This document shows positions 43,385 to 51,660 of a DNA stretch of 64,000 nt, piece after piece. Both the position numbers and the translations under genes were made by a program. The stretch's first letter is position 1; each line of letters opens with the position of its first letter. A model generated the notes under the pieces. It was not told the DNA's origin and did no database searches. It saw only the letters and a list, made by a program, of their open reading frames with translations. Origin of the DNA: Bradyrhizobium iriomotense (lineage in GTDB: Bacteria; Pseudomonadota; Alphaproteobacteria; Rhizobiales; Xanthobacteraceae); the NCBI RefSeq assembly GCF_030160715.1, contig NZ_BSOW01000009.1, positions 211,748 through 275,747 of the forward strand, in the 5' to 3' direction.

Positions 43385-45022
43385 TCACTGGGCCATTGCC
43401 CGGGTGCCGCTCTTGCGCAGTTTGTCGAGATCCTCGTCAACCGATAGAGCCATGGGTGTATTGTACGGAGTCATCCGATACGTCTGCAAAGATGGTGCGG
43501 CGCCAACCAGAGTGGGCCACGCCGCCTCCGCCTCGAAGGCGTGGCCGGTACGGACCAGTGACGACAGCCAGATCGCCTTGCAGACGCCAAGCGCCGGGGT
43601 TCGATCCACGCATTCGCGCGCGAAACGCAGCGCATTTTCGTAATCCTGCACGGAATAGCGCAGCCTTGCCGCTACGACGGCGTAATTCGGTGGGTGGAGC
43701 GGACTCCAGGAGATCGCCTTCTCGAAGGCTTCAATCGCTGCTTGGGTTCGACCGGCATGGTGCTGTGCGACGGCGAGGGCGACCCAATTGTCCGGATCGC
43801 CAGGGCCGAGTTCAGTTGCCCGCTCGGCCGCTCTCACTGCTGCCTCAGGGGCCTGGCTCGAGTCGATTGCGATGGACAGCAATCGCCACGAGCTCGCAAG
43901 CAGCGGGTCCAGCGCAGTCGCGTGCTCGATGTCGGCGATCGCCCGCGGCAAGTCCTGACGACCGAGCCCAGGATCGTGATGGCCAAAGATCAACAGTGTC
44001 TTCGCCTGACCGAGATGCGCCCATGCCGGGGCGTAGTTTGGATCAAGGCGGACCGCCTGTTCCAGTTCTTGCCGCGCCTCGCGCAGACCCTCAGCACTCG
44101 GCGCGATAGTCAACGCGATCGCGCGCAACACGCGCGCGTGCGCATCAAGCGAGGTTGGCGCACGTTTTCGTAACATGGCCCGGTCCGACTCGCGCACGGT
44201 TGAACCAAGCGAGGCGCTGATCCGCAAGATCAACGCCTCGGTAACCTCGGGCAGGTCTTGCGCGGTAGGTTCGAACCGGCCGCTCCAGACGATGCGATTG
44301 TTGCCGGAATCGATCAGCTGCATGTGGAGCTGCAGCCGGTCGCCGCGCCTCTCCGCGCTGCCGTCCACAAGGTAGCGAGCGTGGGTCATCGCAGCGATCT
44401 CCGACGGCGATAGGTTCTTACCGCGAAGCTCGGCTGTGGCGAGGGGTGAGACGATGTGCAGGTCGGGATTGCGCGCAAGTTCGCTTGCAATCATGTAGGC
44501 TAATCCATTGCCATCCGGACTTCTTTCGCGAGATGCGTTGAGCACGCGCAATGGCAGGACTGCGACGTCGGCCACCATCGTGTCGTGTGCCTCGCGGCGT
44601 CCGGGGGCGATGCCGGGCAGCACGAACTGCCAGACCAACATGATGGCGACAGCCGCTGTCACAAGGATGGTGGCCAGGCGATGAACGCTGACCTTCTGCA
44701 CATCATGAGGTTTCGTGCCGGCCGCATCAGCGATCAGAAGGTAACCACGTCGTGGCATCGTTCGCACGACTTGCTGCCGGGTGTCGCCGAGTGCGCGCCG
44801 GATCTCGACCACGCATTGCACAAGCGAATCGTCGGTCACCGAAACGCCCGGCCAGACCTGCGCACTTAGATCGCGCTTTGTAACCAGCTCTCCATGCCGG
44901 CGCCCCAATTCGAGCAGGACTGCCAGAGCCTGAGGCCGTAGCTCAACCGCTTGGCCGTGCAGGTCAAACAACTGCGCCTGATCCAAATCAAGCGTATATC
45001 CGTTCAGCCGCAGGCAGGCCAT
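43385..45022 (-). CDS. CadC-like winged-helix regulator with transmembrane segment and TPR domain
   Basis: A 545-residue protein. The N-terminal OmpR-type winged helix covers about 5-95 (ELRPQALAVLLELGRRHGELVTKRDL, QVVRTMPRRGYLL). One membrane segment (LATILVTAAVAIMLVWQFVLPG) follows near 115-137. Then comes a domain found in ToxR/CadC-TPR proteins (ARYLVDGSAERRGDRLQLHMQLID) and several TPR-like repeats (LDPNYAPAWAHLGQAK, ELGPGDPDNWVALAVAQHHAG). It is a membrane-integrated one-component regulator that would bind DNA from the membrane. I start at the ATG 7 nt after GGGAGG, five codons inside the longest frame. Confidence 0.88.
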   Translation of the reverse strand: MACLRLNGYTLDLDQAQLFDLHGQAVELRPQALAVLLELGRRHGELVTKRDLSAQVWPGVSVTDDSLVQCVVEIRRALGDTRQQVVRTMPRRGYLLIADAAGTKPHDVQKVSVHRLATILVTAAVAIMLVWQFVLPGIAPGRREAHDTMVADVAVLPLRVLNASRERSPDGNGLAYMIASELARNPDLHIVSPLATAELRGKNLSPSEIAAMTHARYLVDGSAERRGDRLQLHMQLIDSGNNRIVWSGRFEPTAQDLPEVTEALILRISASLGSTVRESDRAMLRKRAPTSLDAHARVLRAIALTIAPSAEGLREARQELEQAVRLDPNYAPAWAHLGQAKTLLIFGHHDPGLGRQDLPRAIADIEHATALDPLLASSWRLLSIAIDSSQAPEAAVRAAERATELGPGDPDNWVALAVAQHHAGRTQAAIEAFEKAISWSPLHPPNYAVVAARLRYSVQDYENALRFARECVDRTPALGVCKAIWLSSLVRTGHAFEAEAAWPTLVGAAPSLQTYRMTPYNTPMALSVDEDLDKLRKSGTRAMAQ

Positions 45023-45255
45023 GAGCATGCCTCCCACCCTTTATTTTAGCGGACGGGTAAGTGCGCCTCAAGGCAGGGGCAGAGCCTGATTTCGTCTTTT
45101 ATCGTCCCTTTTCGTCCTGTCTCTCCACAGACCTGCGCTACGTTGAAAATTGGAGAGCCGCTGCCTCCCAGCGGTATTCCGAGAACAAAAAAGCTGCAAC
45201 GCAACTAAAAGGCGCGGAGTGCCTCCGGAGCGCAACCGCAGCGGTAAATCTCTTG

Positions 45256-45290
45256 TTTTTAAGGAGACTGCAAATTTTTAAGGAGACTGC
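45256..45290 (+). repeat. Duplicated 16-bp ribosome-binding segment
   Basis: TTTTTAAGGAGACTGC occurs twice (45256-45271 and 45275-45290), separated by three bases. Only the second copy is correctly spaced to the ATG of the secreted protein. The duplication is exact, so it is recent. Confidence 0.85.
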
Positions 45291-45292
45291 GA

Positions 45293-45664
45293 ATGAGGAT
45301 GATATTTTCGATGGCCGCCATCACGGCGGCGACACTGATCGTGCTGCCGGTCTGGCACTCCGTGGCGCACGCGCACGATCATAGCCGCCCCGAACTCGAT
45401 AGCTGGTTCGAGAGCCTCAAAAGTGGCAAGGGGCCATGCTGTTCCGATGCCGACGGCAAGGCACTATCCGATACCGACTGGGAGGTGAGGGACGGCCACT
45501 ACCGCGTGCACATCGAGAGCCAATGGTGGGACGTGCCAAACGAGGCCGTGGTCAAGGAGCCGAACCGCGCCGGTCGCACGATGGTCTGGCCCGTCTACCA
45601 TCGGGTGCTCGACAACCCGCCGCGGATCGACATTCGTTGTTTCATGCCCGGGGTCATGATGTGA
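45293..45664 (+). CDS. Small secreted protein of unknown function, first of a tandem pair
   Basis: A 123-residue exported protein with a signal peptide (MAAITAATLIVLPVWHSVAHAH). The mature part has DHSRPELDSWFESLKSGKGPCCSDADG, a vicinal CC pair, DWEVRDGHYRVHI, VPNEAVVKEPNRAGRTMVWP and IRCFMPG with a third Cys. The same plan is repeated by the next gene. A Cys/His-rich start (HAHDH) could bind metal. I know the pattern as a rhizobial conserved hypothetical protein but no function. It starts behind a duplicated AAGGAG site. Its stop overlaps the next start. Confidence 0.82.
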   Translation: MRMIFSMAAITAATLIVLPVWHSVAHAHDHSRPELDSWFESLKSGKGPCCSDADGKALSDTDWEVRDGHYRVHIESQWWDVPNEAVVKEPNRAGRTMVWPVYHRVLDNPPRIDIRCFMPGVMM

Positions 45665-46122
45665 CCGATTCTCGTTTACGAACGAAAGCCTGTTCCACAC
45701 GTGGGAGTCCGTTGTTGGCCCATCTGCGATCTCCAGTGTTCCGTAGTCTGTTCGCCGTCGTGCTGATCGTATGGGCCGGCGCCGTGGTCGCGCACGATCA
45801 CAATCGGGCCGATCTGTCGAACTGGTTTGAGAAGCTTCATGACCGAAAGGGGGATCTGTGCTGCGATGGCAGCGAAGCGATGCATTTGCCCGAGGTAGAT
45901 TGGGAGATTAACGGCAACCGTTACCGCGTCCGCGTGCCGACAACGCCTGGGGGCTTCCAGCGCGCGATGGCCGGCGCCGCCAACGTGGAAACCGAGTGGG
46001 TTTACGTGCCCGACGAGGCCGTCATCGACGAGCCGAACAGGGCTAACGTGACGTTGGTCTGGCCGCTGTACGGCCCGACGGGTGTGAGCGTTCGCTGCTT
46101 CGTGCCGGGAACGATGACGTGA
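45661..46122 (+). CDS. Small secreted protein of unknown function, second of a tandem pair
   Basis: About 153 residues if started at the GTG that overlaps the previous stop (GTGA). A membrane or signal segment (LFAVVLIVWAGAVVAHDHN) precedes DLSNWFEKLHDRKGDLCCDGSE, DWEINGNRYRVRV, VPDEAVIDEPNRANVTLVWPLYG and VRCFVPG. Every block aligns with the preceding protein, with an extra insertion (about 20 residues, PTTPGGFQRAMAGAANVETE) before the VPDEA block. The pair arose by tandem duplication and then diverged. The start could also be further in, nearer the signal segment. Confidence 0.78.
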   Translation: MTDSRLRTKACSTRGSPLLAHLRSPVFRSLFAVVLIVWAGAVVAHDHNRADLSNWFEKLHDRKGDLCCDGSEAMHLPEVDWEINGNRYRVRVPTTPGGFQRAMAGAANVETEWVYVPDEAVIDEPNRANVTLVWPLYGPTGVSVRCFVPGTMT

Positions 46123-46230
46123 AGCGCGCGGTTTGTGTTGCGATCCTGCGATCCAAATTGGCGCTGGGGGCAGGTCCGCAATTGGCCCAGAAGCTGATCC
46201 GCGCCCACCCCCGTGAGCGGCGTCGATAAA

Positions 46231-46425
46231 TCAGGCAGCTCTTTTAGGCTTTACCTCAACGACATCTGGTGCCTCAGAAATGGGGTCTGGGCCGGCTTGG
46301 ATCATGCCGTCGTGACGAATGCGCAGCCCGGAGTGAGGATCAATCGACAGCCGCTCGAACAGCGCTCGCAGTTCTGGCCGGAGGCCGTCTCCACAAAGAG
46401 CGGTGATGGAATGAAACTTGTGCAT
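46231..46425 (-). CDS. Small hypothetical protein (64 residues)
   Basis: A short frame with a strong ribosome site (TAGGAGCACGAC before ATG). The product (MHKFHSITALCGDGLRPELR...) is soluble, contains one Cys and several His, and ends VKPKRAA. No family is recognised. The ribosome site is the main reason to accept it. Confidence 0.5.
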   Translation of the reverse strand: MHKFHSITALCGDGLRPELRALFERLSIDPHSGLRIRHDGMIQAGPDPISEAPDVVEVKPKRAA

Positions 46426-46712
46426 GTCGTGCTCCTACGTGTGTTAAGTCACGATAGGATTTCACACGGATCGATCCACCCGATTTCAGATTGGCCCGCC
46501 AGGCCAACACGGGTCGGCTTTGGCTCATTTTGAGACTTCGCCGCCATTCCGAACGATGCCTGCTGGCGATAGATGAACGGACATCCTGTTGCCCCTCAGG
46601 CGGCAACTGCCACCACAAAGAATAGGCTTGCCACCGGAATTGGCAGATAGGCAGGTCGGCAGATCGGCGACTACTCTGGGAGACCAATATTGTAGCTGCC
46701 GGAGTATGGGCC

Positions 46713-46928
46713 ATGTCGGCGCAGATTATCCAATTCAGAACATATCAGAAATCCCGAGAATTCGCCCGGATGCCAAGCGATATGCAACGGAGCTTGACCA
46801 AGCTGAGCGAATTGGCTGCCCAGGTATTCAGCGCTTTGGAGGACGATTTGACCTCCGGCGTGAGCTCTCGACGACAAGCATTCTCCATCGAGCCAAGGCC
46901 CGACCATCCGACGCTTCCGTCGTGTTAG
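46713..46928 (+). CDS. Small hypothetical protein (71 residues)
   Basis: The product begins MSAQIIQFRTYQKSREFARM and continues with a predicted helix (LTKLSELAAQVFSALEDDL). The 'AQIIQF' start resembles small rhizobial proteins of unknown function. A weak CGGAG lies upstream. The C-terminal 20 residues look out-of-frame-like, so a 3' frameshift is possible. Confidence 0.45.
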   Translation: MSAQIIQFRTYQKSREFARMPSDMQRSLTKLSELAAQVFSALEDDLTSGVSSRRQAFSIEPRPDHPTLPSC

Positions 46929-47006
46929 CTTTCGTACCGACGCCGCTGCAAACTAGCCGCGGGGAGGCGATCGAAGCCTATTCGCTCTATCAGCTGGCGC
47001 GCTGCA

Positions 47007-47240
47007 ATGGCTCTTGGGACGAGACGACAGTTGCTGATCGTGCAGGAATGGGATCGCTGGATTGCGAGGCGACGATTGGCGCGCAAACGAGACGCGCGCA
47101 AGGAAACCCTCGAATTTTTCCTCGAACTTCAAAATGCCAAGTCGCCCCTCCTGGATTTCAATCCCCGCGGACGCGACAAGTGGGAGATCGTGCATCGTTG
47201 GTTGGTCGTTGCCGGGCGGGTGGCGGTGAAGAAAAAGTAA
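47007..47240 (+). CDS. Possible small basic protein (77 residues)
   Basis: The translation has a protein-like central helix (ARKRDARKETLEFFLELQNAKSPLLDF) and a basic C-terminus. There is no ribosome site at the ATG, and no family is recognised. It may be the 3' part of a decayed gene whose start has been lost. Confidence 0.3.
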   Translation: MALGTRRQLLIVQEWDRWIARRRLARKRDARKETLEFFLELQNAKSPLLDFNPRGRDKWEIVHRWLVVAGRVAVKKK

Positions 47241-47392
47241 GCCGAATTTCAAGCGTCCTCGCCGATGCCTTGGCACCCTCGCTGCGTTCGGGAATGGCGC
47301 AAGCGCCGGAGCGGCCGCACGAACTTGTGGTTGCGGAAGGTCCGCAGGTCGGCTAACTTTCTCGTCACGAAGAGCCTCCGTGCTCATTCGTC

Positions 47393-47470
47393 CTATCGCG
47401 CGACTGGCGAGCTAACGTGGAAATGACCACGGTGAAGCGCGAAGGGGTCCAACGCCGATCGCCTGGGCAA
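47393..47470 (+). promoter_or_regulatory. ZTP riboswitch (pfl motif) upstream of glyA
   Basis: The invariant elements appear in order. P1 is TCGCGC/GCGCGA (47396-47401 with 47437-47442). GACTGGCG follows at 47402-47409. A P2 hairpin forms from CGTGG/CCACG (47416-47420 with 47427-47431), followed by GTGAAGCG. Then CGCCTGGGCA stands at 47460-47469, whose CGCC can form the ZTP pseudoknot with GGCG at 47406-47409. ZTP riboswitches sense the alarmone ZTP/ZMP that builds up when 10-formyl-tetrahydrofolate is short, and typically turn on glyA, purH or folD. The glyA ribosome site begins 27 nt downstream, so control is probably at translation or early elongation. Confidence 0.9.
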
Positions 47471-47509
47471 TCAATCTGCTGAAAGAACAGCGAGTTGAGG
47501 AGCCCGAGC

Positions 47510-48787
47510 ATGTCGTCGTTTCGCAACGAATTGTCCATCAACGATCAAGAGATCGCCGCCGCCCTGGCAGGGGAAGAGCGTCGTCAACAGGACGGCGTCG
47601 AACTGATTCCCTCCGAGAACTACACCTACCCGGAGGTGCTTGAACTGCTCGGGTCGGTCTTCACCAATAAATACTCCGAAGGATATCCGGGACGCCGCTA
47701 CTACGGCGGCCAGCAGTTTACGGACGAGATCGAGAACCTCGCCCGCCAGCGGGCCTGCTCGCTGTTTCGCGCCGAGCACGCCAACGTTCAGCCTCTTTCC
47801 GGATCCCCGATGAATCAGGCTGTCTATCTCGGCCTGCTGAAGCCCGGCGACACCATTCTCGCCATGGACCTGTCGCACGGCGGCCATCTCACCCATGGTG
47901 CGCCGGTGTCCCACATGGGGCGTCTGTTCAACTTCATTCGCTACAAGACGGCATCAGAGAGCGGAGCGATCGATTTCGACGAATTGCGCGCGATTGCGCG
48001 TCAATCGCGTCCGAAGATGGTGTTGTGCGGCTACAGCTCCTATCCGCGCGACCTGGACTATGCGGCATTCAAGAGCATCGCCGACGAGGTTGGCGCGCTC
48101 ACGATGGCTGACGTGAGCCACTACGGCGGATTGGTTGCCGCGAATGTCATGCGCAATCCGCTTGACGCCGGCTTCGACGTCATGACGACGACATCCCACA
48201 AGACGCTGCGCGGCCCCCGTGGCGGGATCATCCTGTGCCGGAAAGAACATGCCGGCCGGATCGATGCGTCCGTCTTTCCCGGTTTGCAGGGCGGGCCTCA
48301 CATGAATGTCGTGGCCGGGACTGCCGTGACGCTCAAGAAGGCAGCGACCTCGGATTTCCAGGCATACGCGCGGCAGGTTTTGCGCAACGCGAAGGTTCTT
48401 GCCGACGTGCTGATGGAGCGCGGGATGAAGCTGGTCACGGACGGGACGGACAATCACATGATGGTCGTCGATACGGTGGCGTCCGTCGGATTGGATGGGA
48501 GAGCCGCCGAGGACGTGCTCGATGCCATGGCCATCACCACGAACAAGCAAGTTATTCCCGACGATCCGCGCCCGCCGCTCAGGCCGAGCGGTATTCGCCT
48601 TGGGACACCGGCGGCGACCACGCGTGGCATGGGAGAATCCGAGATGCGTCGCATCGGCGAGTTCATTGCAGCGGCTCTGCAGGCGAACGGAGACGATGCG
48701 GTCGTCGCGCGTCTCAGGTCGGAGTGCGTCGAGATGTGCCGAGCTTTTCCCGTTCCCGGCGTCGTGTCCGGGTCCGGACCGAACTGA
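47510..48787 (+). CDS. glyA: Serine hydroxymethyltransferase (divergent GlyA paralog)
   Basis: A 425-residue PLP enzyme of normal SHMT length. It interconverts serine + tetrahydrofolate and glycine + 5,10-methylene-THF in the cytosol. ELIPSENYTYPEVLELLGSVFTNKYSEGYPGRRYYGG is the family N-terminus, and TTTSHKTLRGPRGG holds the PLP lysine (K231). Two motifs differ from the consensus: DVSHYGGLVA instead of DMAHIAGLVA, and TTTSHK instead of TTTTHK. So it may be a second, specialised SHMT or act on alpha-substituted serines. A ZTP riboswitch in its leader links it to one-carbon supply. The ATG follows GAGGAG; a start five codons earlier is less likely. Confidence 0.93.
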   Translation: MSSFRNELSINDQEIAAALAGEERRQQDGVELIPSENYTYPEVLELLGSVFTNKYSEGYPGRRYYGGQQFTDEIENLARQRACSLFRAEHANVQPLSGSPMNQAVYLGLLKPGDTILAMDLSHGGHLTHGAPVSHMGRLFNFIRYKTASESGAIDFDELRAIARQSRPKMVLCGYSSYPRDLDYAAFKSIADEVGALTMADVSHYGGLVAANVMRNPLDAGFDVMTTTSHKTLRGPRGGIILCRKEHAGRIDASVFPGLQGGPHMNVVAGTAVTLKKAATSDFQAYARQVLRNAKVLADVLMERGMKLVTDGTDNHMMVVDTVASVGLDGRAAEDVLDAMAITTNKQVIPDDPRPPLRPSGIRLGTPAATTRGMGESEMRRIGEFIAAALQANGDDAVVARLRSECVEMCRAFPVPGVVSGSGPN

Positions 48788-48837
48788 TCGGCCGTAGGCC
48801 TTCAACCGCAACTTGGCGCACAGATATGCAGAACGGA

Positions 48838-48856
48838 GTTGGGCGCCGCGCCCAAC
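48838..48856 (+). terminator. Hairpin after glyA
   Basis: GTTGGGCG and CGCCCAAC form a perfect 8-bp stem with a 3-nt loop, 51 bp after the glyA stop. There is no T-run. Confidence 0.45.
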
Positions 48857-49322
48857 CTCGATCATGCTTACCCGCTGAACTCAGTTGCACGACAGAAGAC
48901 CGCTACGGCTCGAGTCGGCGGGAGCGTGGTTGTTTGGCATACCTGCAACCATGTCCGGTCTTTCTGAACAGTCGACGCCGAATTGCGCGGAAGCTTCGAC
49001 GCCAAGGGCCAGAAGGCGACATTCGGAAATGACCGCGTCTGTTTGAACTGGATCAATAGTCTCCCGCATAGGCAAAGCCCCGCTTAACAAATTGGTAGCG
49101 GAGAATGATCGAGACGCGGTACGCCCAACGCCCCACGCATTTGTCATCTCTCAGGCGCGTGGGGTCGAAAGCCGATCAATGGCTGACGGCCGCTTTGGGT
49201 CCAGCAACCGACGTTGTCGGTTCATCCAGCCTTGTCAGCTCTGCCCTGACGGCAGACACTGTGGCCGTCACTTCGCATGTCGGCCCTGGGGGCCGAACGC
49301 TGCAATCCGATCTGGAGGTGGC
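48857..49322. other. 466-bp region without a recognisable gene
   Basis: Frames here are short and compositionally unlike neighbouring genes. The part around 48985-49060 resembles degenerate intergenic repeat DNA. The last bases hold the GGAGG ribosome site of the next small gene. Confidence 0.4.
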
Positions 49323-49574
49323 ATGACGCATCTGACCGCAAGCGCCGTCGCAATCTTGCTGGCGAGTTTTCCTGCTGTCGCGAGGGCGCAGGCGGACTGC
49401 GCTACGATACCCAGCGGACCGGCGCGCACCGATTGCTACCTCGCCCTAAGCCAGTTCTATCGAGGACAATCTGAACTTGCCGCTGATAGAGCGCGCGTTC
49501 AATCGGACGCCGCCTGGTATCGGGCAATTACGGGAACAGACCCTCCAAAACATCGGCCACTTCGGCGACGATAA
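49323..49574 (+). CDS. Small secreted protein of unknown function
   Basis: An 83-residue exported protein. A signal peptide (LTASAVAILLASFPAVARAQ) precedes ADCATIPSGPARTDCYLALSQFYRGQSE, with two cysteines likely to pair, and a basic C-terminus. The ATG follows CTGGAGGTGGC at good spacing. The 'DCATIPSGPARTDCY' plan is one I associate with short Bradyrhizobium periplasmic proteins of unknown function. Confidence 0.7.
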   Translation: MTHLTASAVAILLASFPAVARAQADCATIPSGPARTDCYLALSQFYRGQSELAADRARVQSDAAWYRAITGTDPPKHRPLRRR

Positions 49575-49614
49575 AGGTTCGGACAGTGTTTGCACGGAAA
49601 TGAGGAAGGCTACG

Positions 49615-49991
49615 ATGCGGTTGTCCATAGTTGCTGCTGCCGCGCTCATCGTTGGAGCAACAAGCCCAATGTCGGTGTCTCTACGCTTGCCGCTCCTGAG
49701 TGTCCAAAGTTGGTAGGACTGGCGGATTGGGACGAAAATTCAACTGGCGACATCAGCGTCGCATCAGGGGGGAGTTGCCTGTGTTCGATCCCGATGCGCG
49801 GTACGGTGAGCAGTTCCGAGATTTTGCAGAAACCGACACATGGTAAGTTGAAAAAGATCAATCCAAGCACCTACGAATACAAGGCGAAGGCAAGGTCCAC
49901 GGGAGGCGATACGTTCGCCATCAAAGCAACAGGACTGGGGCCGACGGCATCTGGCACGTCGGTCATTACTGTGCACGCGACGATCAAATAG
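49615..49991 (+). pseudogene. Secreted beta-rich protein gene with an apparent frameshift after the signal peptide
   Basis: The first frame gives a good signal peptide (MRLSIVAAAALIVGATSP) behind GGAAGG but stops at 49716. The protein-like sequence resumes in the next frame as LAAPECPKLVGLADWDENSTG, SLCSIP-like CLCSIPMRGTVSSSEILQKP, then YEYKAKARSTGGDTFAIKATG and GTSVITVHATIK, an Ig/cadherin-like beta pattern. Joining them needs a single-base shift between about 49660 and 49690. Either the gene is broken or the sequence has an indel error. The second frame alone, read from an upstream ATG, has no signal peptide. Confidence 0.6.
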
Positions 49992-50059
49992 CATTCCTCG
50001 CTCGATTGCATGAAGCAACAGCCGCCCGATGTGTCGCGCCGATGGCACCACTATGATAA

Positions 50060-50086
50060 GGGACCATCGGAGCGACCGATGGTCCC
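50060..50086. other. Perfect 11-bp hairpin
   Basis: GGGACCATCGG pairs with CCGATGGTCCC around a 5-nt loop, 69 bp after the frameshifted gene. It is followed by AAAA, so it is not a plus-strand terminator. It could be part of a structured small RNA ending at 50265. Confidence 0.5.
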
Positions 50087-50230
50087 AAAAGCCTCAAAGG
50101 CTCTTCGTTGGCAAAGGCCTTGCCGTGTCTCGCTAAGTTTGGCTGCGAGGCTGCCAATTCCCGCATCGTCGGATGTGTTTTCTGATGACAACCGGCAGCG
50201 CGCTGACCGAATTGCGGACGGCGCACGTCC

Positions 50231-50265
50231 TTGCGCTGAACTAGTCAGCGCAAGTTTTGCTTTTT
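50231..50265 (+). terminator. Strong Rho-independent terminator
   Basis: TTGCGCTGA and TCAGCGCAA form a perfect 9-bp stem with a 5-nt loop, followed by GTTTTGCTTTTT. It is among the best intrinsic terminators in the window, yet lies 240 bp after the nearest plus-strand gene end. Confidence 0.85.
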
Positions 50266-50354
50266 CGGGGACCGCGCTATTCTGGCAGTCACTGCAATGT
50301 CAGCCACGGCAGGGCTATCGTATTGGTCTTGGCACAAGCCTCAGGTCAAGCAGG

Positions 50355-50615
50355 TCAAGCTCCTCGCCGCTTGCCAGCAAAGAATCCATAGATCAGCAGC
50401 ACGATGATCGCCCCTACGACGGCACCAATGAAACCGGCGCCTTCGCCTGCCTTATACCAGCCGAGCGCTTCCCCGAGGAAGGAGGCAACGAACGAGCCCA
50501 CGATGCCCAAAATACTCGTCATGACGAACCCGGACGGCTCGTTGTCTCCGGGCATGATGAACTTTGCAACCACACCCGCCAAAAATCCGATGATGATGGT
50601 CCAGATGATGCTCAT
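50355..50615 (-). CDS. GlsB/YeaQ/YmgE-family stress-response membrane protein
   Basis: An 86-residue protein with three membrane segments. MSIIWTIIIGFLAGVVAKFIMPG, GFVMTSILGIVGSFVASFLGEALGWY and GFIGAVVGAIIVLLIYGFF are the family's three blocks (transglycosylase-associated protein). Such proteins are induced by acid and general stress, with unknown mechanism. AGGGGGAAA precedes the ATG at 50615; an upstream in-frame ATG lacks a site. Confidence 0.93.
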   Translation of the reverse strand: MSIIWTIIIGFLAGVVAKFIMPGDNEPSGFVMTSILGIVGSFVASFLGEALGWYKAGEGAGFIGAVVGAIIVLLIYGFFAGKRRGA

Positions 50616-50644
50616 GTTACGATTTCCCCCTGTACCCGATGAGT

Positions 50645-51112
50645 TCAAGCGCCCCGAGGCGGTAGACGGCCGTCCGGCGTATACCTGTCGACGGCTGTTG
50701 GCAGTTCTCGCGAAAGTCGAGCGAGAAGCTCTTCTTGCGACAGCCCGGTCTGCTGGACCAGCGCAGCCAAGACATCCTGCCCGATGGCTTGTCTAACTTG
50801 AGGTGGCGAAATCTCCTTGTTGGGGCCGGTACCGACCCAAGATTCGGCGGCGTCTCCCTGCCCATTTTTCGTGAATTGCTCGAGCAATTCGTTGAGACCG
50901 CCACCAAGCAAGCTCCCGACTCCTCCTCCGCCTAGGAGGCCACCAAAGACATTTGAAAGGTTGCTCTGCCCCGGGGCCTGTCCGCCGCTGCCGGTATTGG
51001 GAAGGCCACTCGTTGCGTTGTTGAACATTTCCATGAGCTTGTCCCTATTCTGATATCCCGCAAGGGCAAGCATTCCAAGGAGCGCAGTCATCGATGGTGT
51101 TCCACGGCTCAT
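50645..51112 (-). CDS. YidB-family protein (DUF937)
   Basis: A 155-residue soluble protein. The N-terminal helix and Gly-rich block ([46 protein letters not shown]) and the C-terminal [25 protein letters not shown] are the YidB/DUF937 signature. Its function is unknown; it is often near stress genes. The ATG follows GAAGGAGGAAAA. It lies between a GlsB-type stress protein and another small gene on the same strand. Confidence 0.9.
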   Translation of the reverse strand: MSRGTPSMTALLGMLALAGYQNRDKLMEMFNNATSGLPNTGSGGQAPGQSNLSNVFGGLLGGGGVGSLLGGGLNELLEQFTKNGQGDAAESWVGTGPNKEISPPQVRQAIGQDVLAALVQQTGLSQEELLARLSRELPTAVDRYTPDGRLPPRGA

Positions 51113-51165
51113 TTTTTCCTCCTTCAGACCATGAGTTTTCACGCTGTGTTAGGCCCACTGCCTCA

Positions 51166-51660
51166 TCAAATTTCGAGGGCGCTGGAGATTTCGGCCAAGG
51201 TCGCTTTCTCAGCCTCACTCACCTGAACACCGCCAAAGCCGAGCAGGCCACCCTCGTTCGCCGCCTCAGCAGTAGTTTGGCTGATCTGGCGCAACCAACT
51301 TCGGAAAGCTGGAGCATCGCCGGGCGCCTTCGCTTTCAATACCGCTGATACCTGGCGCAGAGATTCGATCGACTTGGTCTTGACGTCCGCAGCTTGGCTG
51401 TTGGCGAACTTGGTTTTGAGGCCATCACGCGCAGCACTTCGCGCCTCACTGGTCGAAAAGTCGGTCGCGAGTGCTTTCACAAGAGGATTGGCACCGGGAT
51501 CGGCAATGGCTTTCGCGAGAGCATTGCCGCCGGCAAATGATTCCTTCAGAAGACCCCAAAGGCCGCTTGGATCGGCCGCGGTGACAGCCATGCCGGCCAT
51601 CATCGGGCTCTCAAGCAACAGCACCCACTCTTCCTTTGTGAAGCTCGATTTGTCTGCCAC
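51166..51660 (-). CDS. Conserved hypothetical soluble protein (164 residues)
   Basis: It starts at GTG behind TAGGAGGATAATC. The product (FTKEEWVLLLESPMMAGMAVTAADPSGLWGLLKES...) is all-helical with a C-terminal EAEKATLAEISSALEI. I have seen this pattern in rhizobial hypothetical proteins but know no function. It precedes YidB on the same strand with a 53-bp gap, so the two and the GlsB-type gene may form a stress operon. Confidence 0.8.
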   Translation of the reverse strand: MADKSSFTKEEWVLLLESPMMAGMAVTAADPSGLWGLLKESFAGGNALAKAIADPGANPLVKALATDFSTSEARSAARDGLKTKFANSQAADVKTKSIESLRQVSAVLKAKAPGDAPAFRSWLRQISQTTAEAANEGGLLGFGGVQVSEAEKATLAEISSALEI

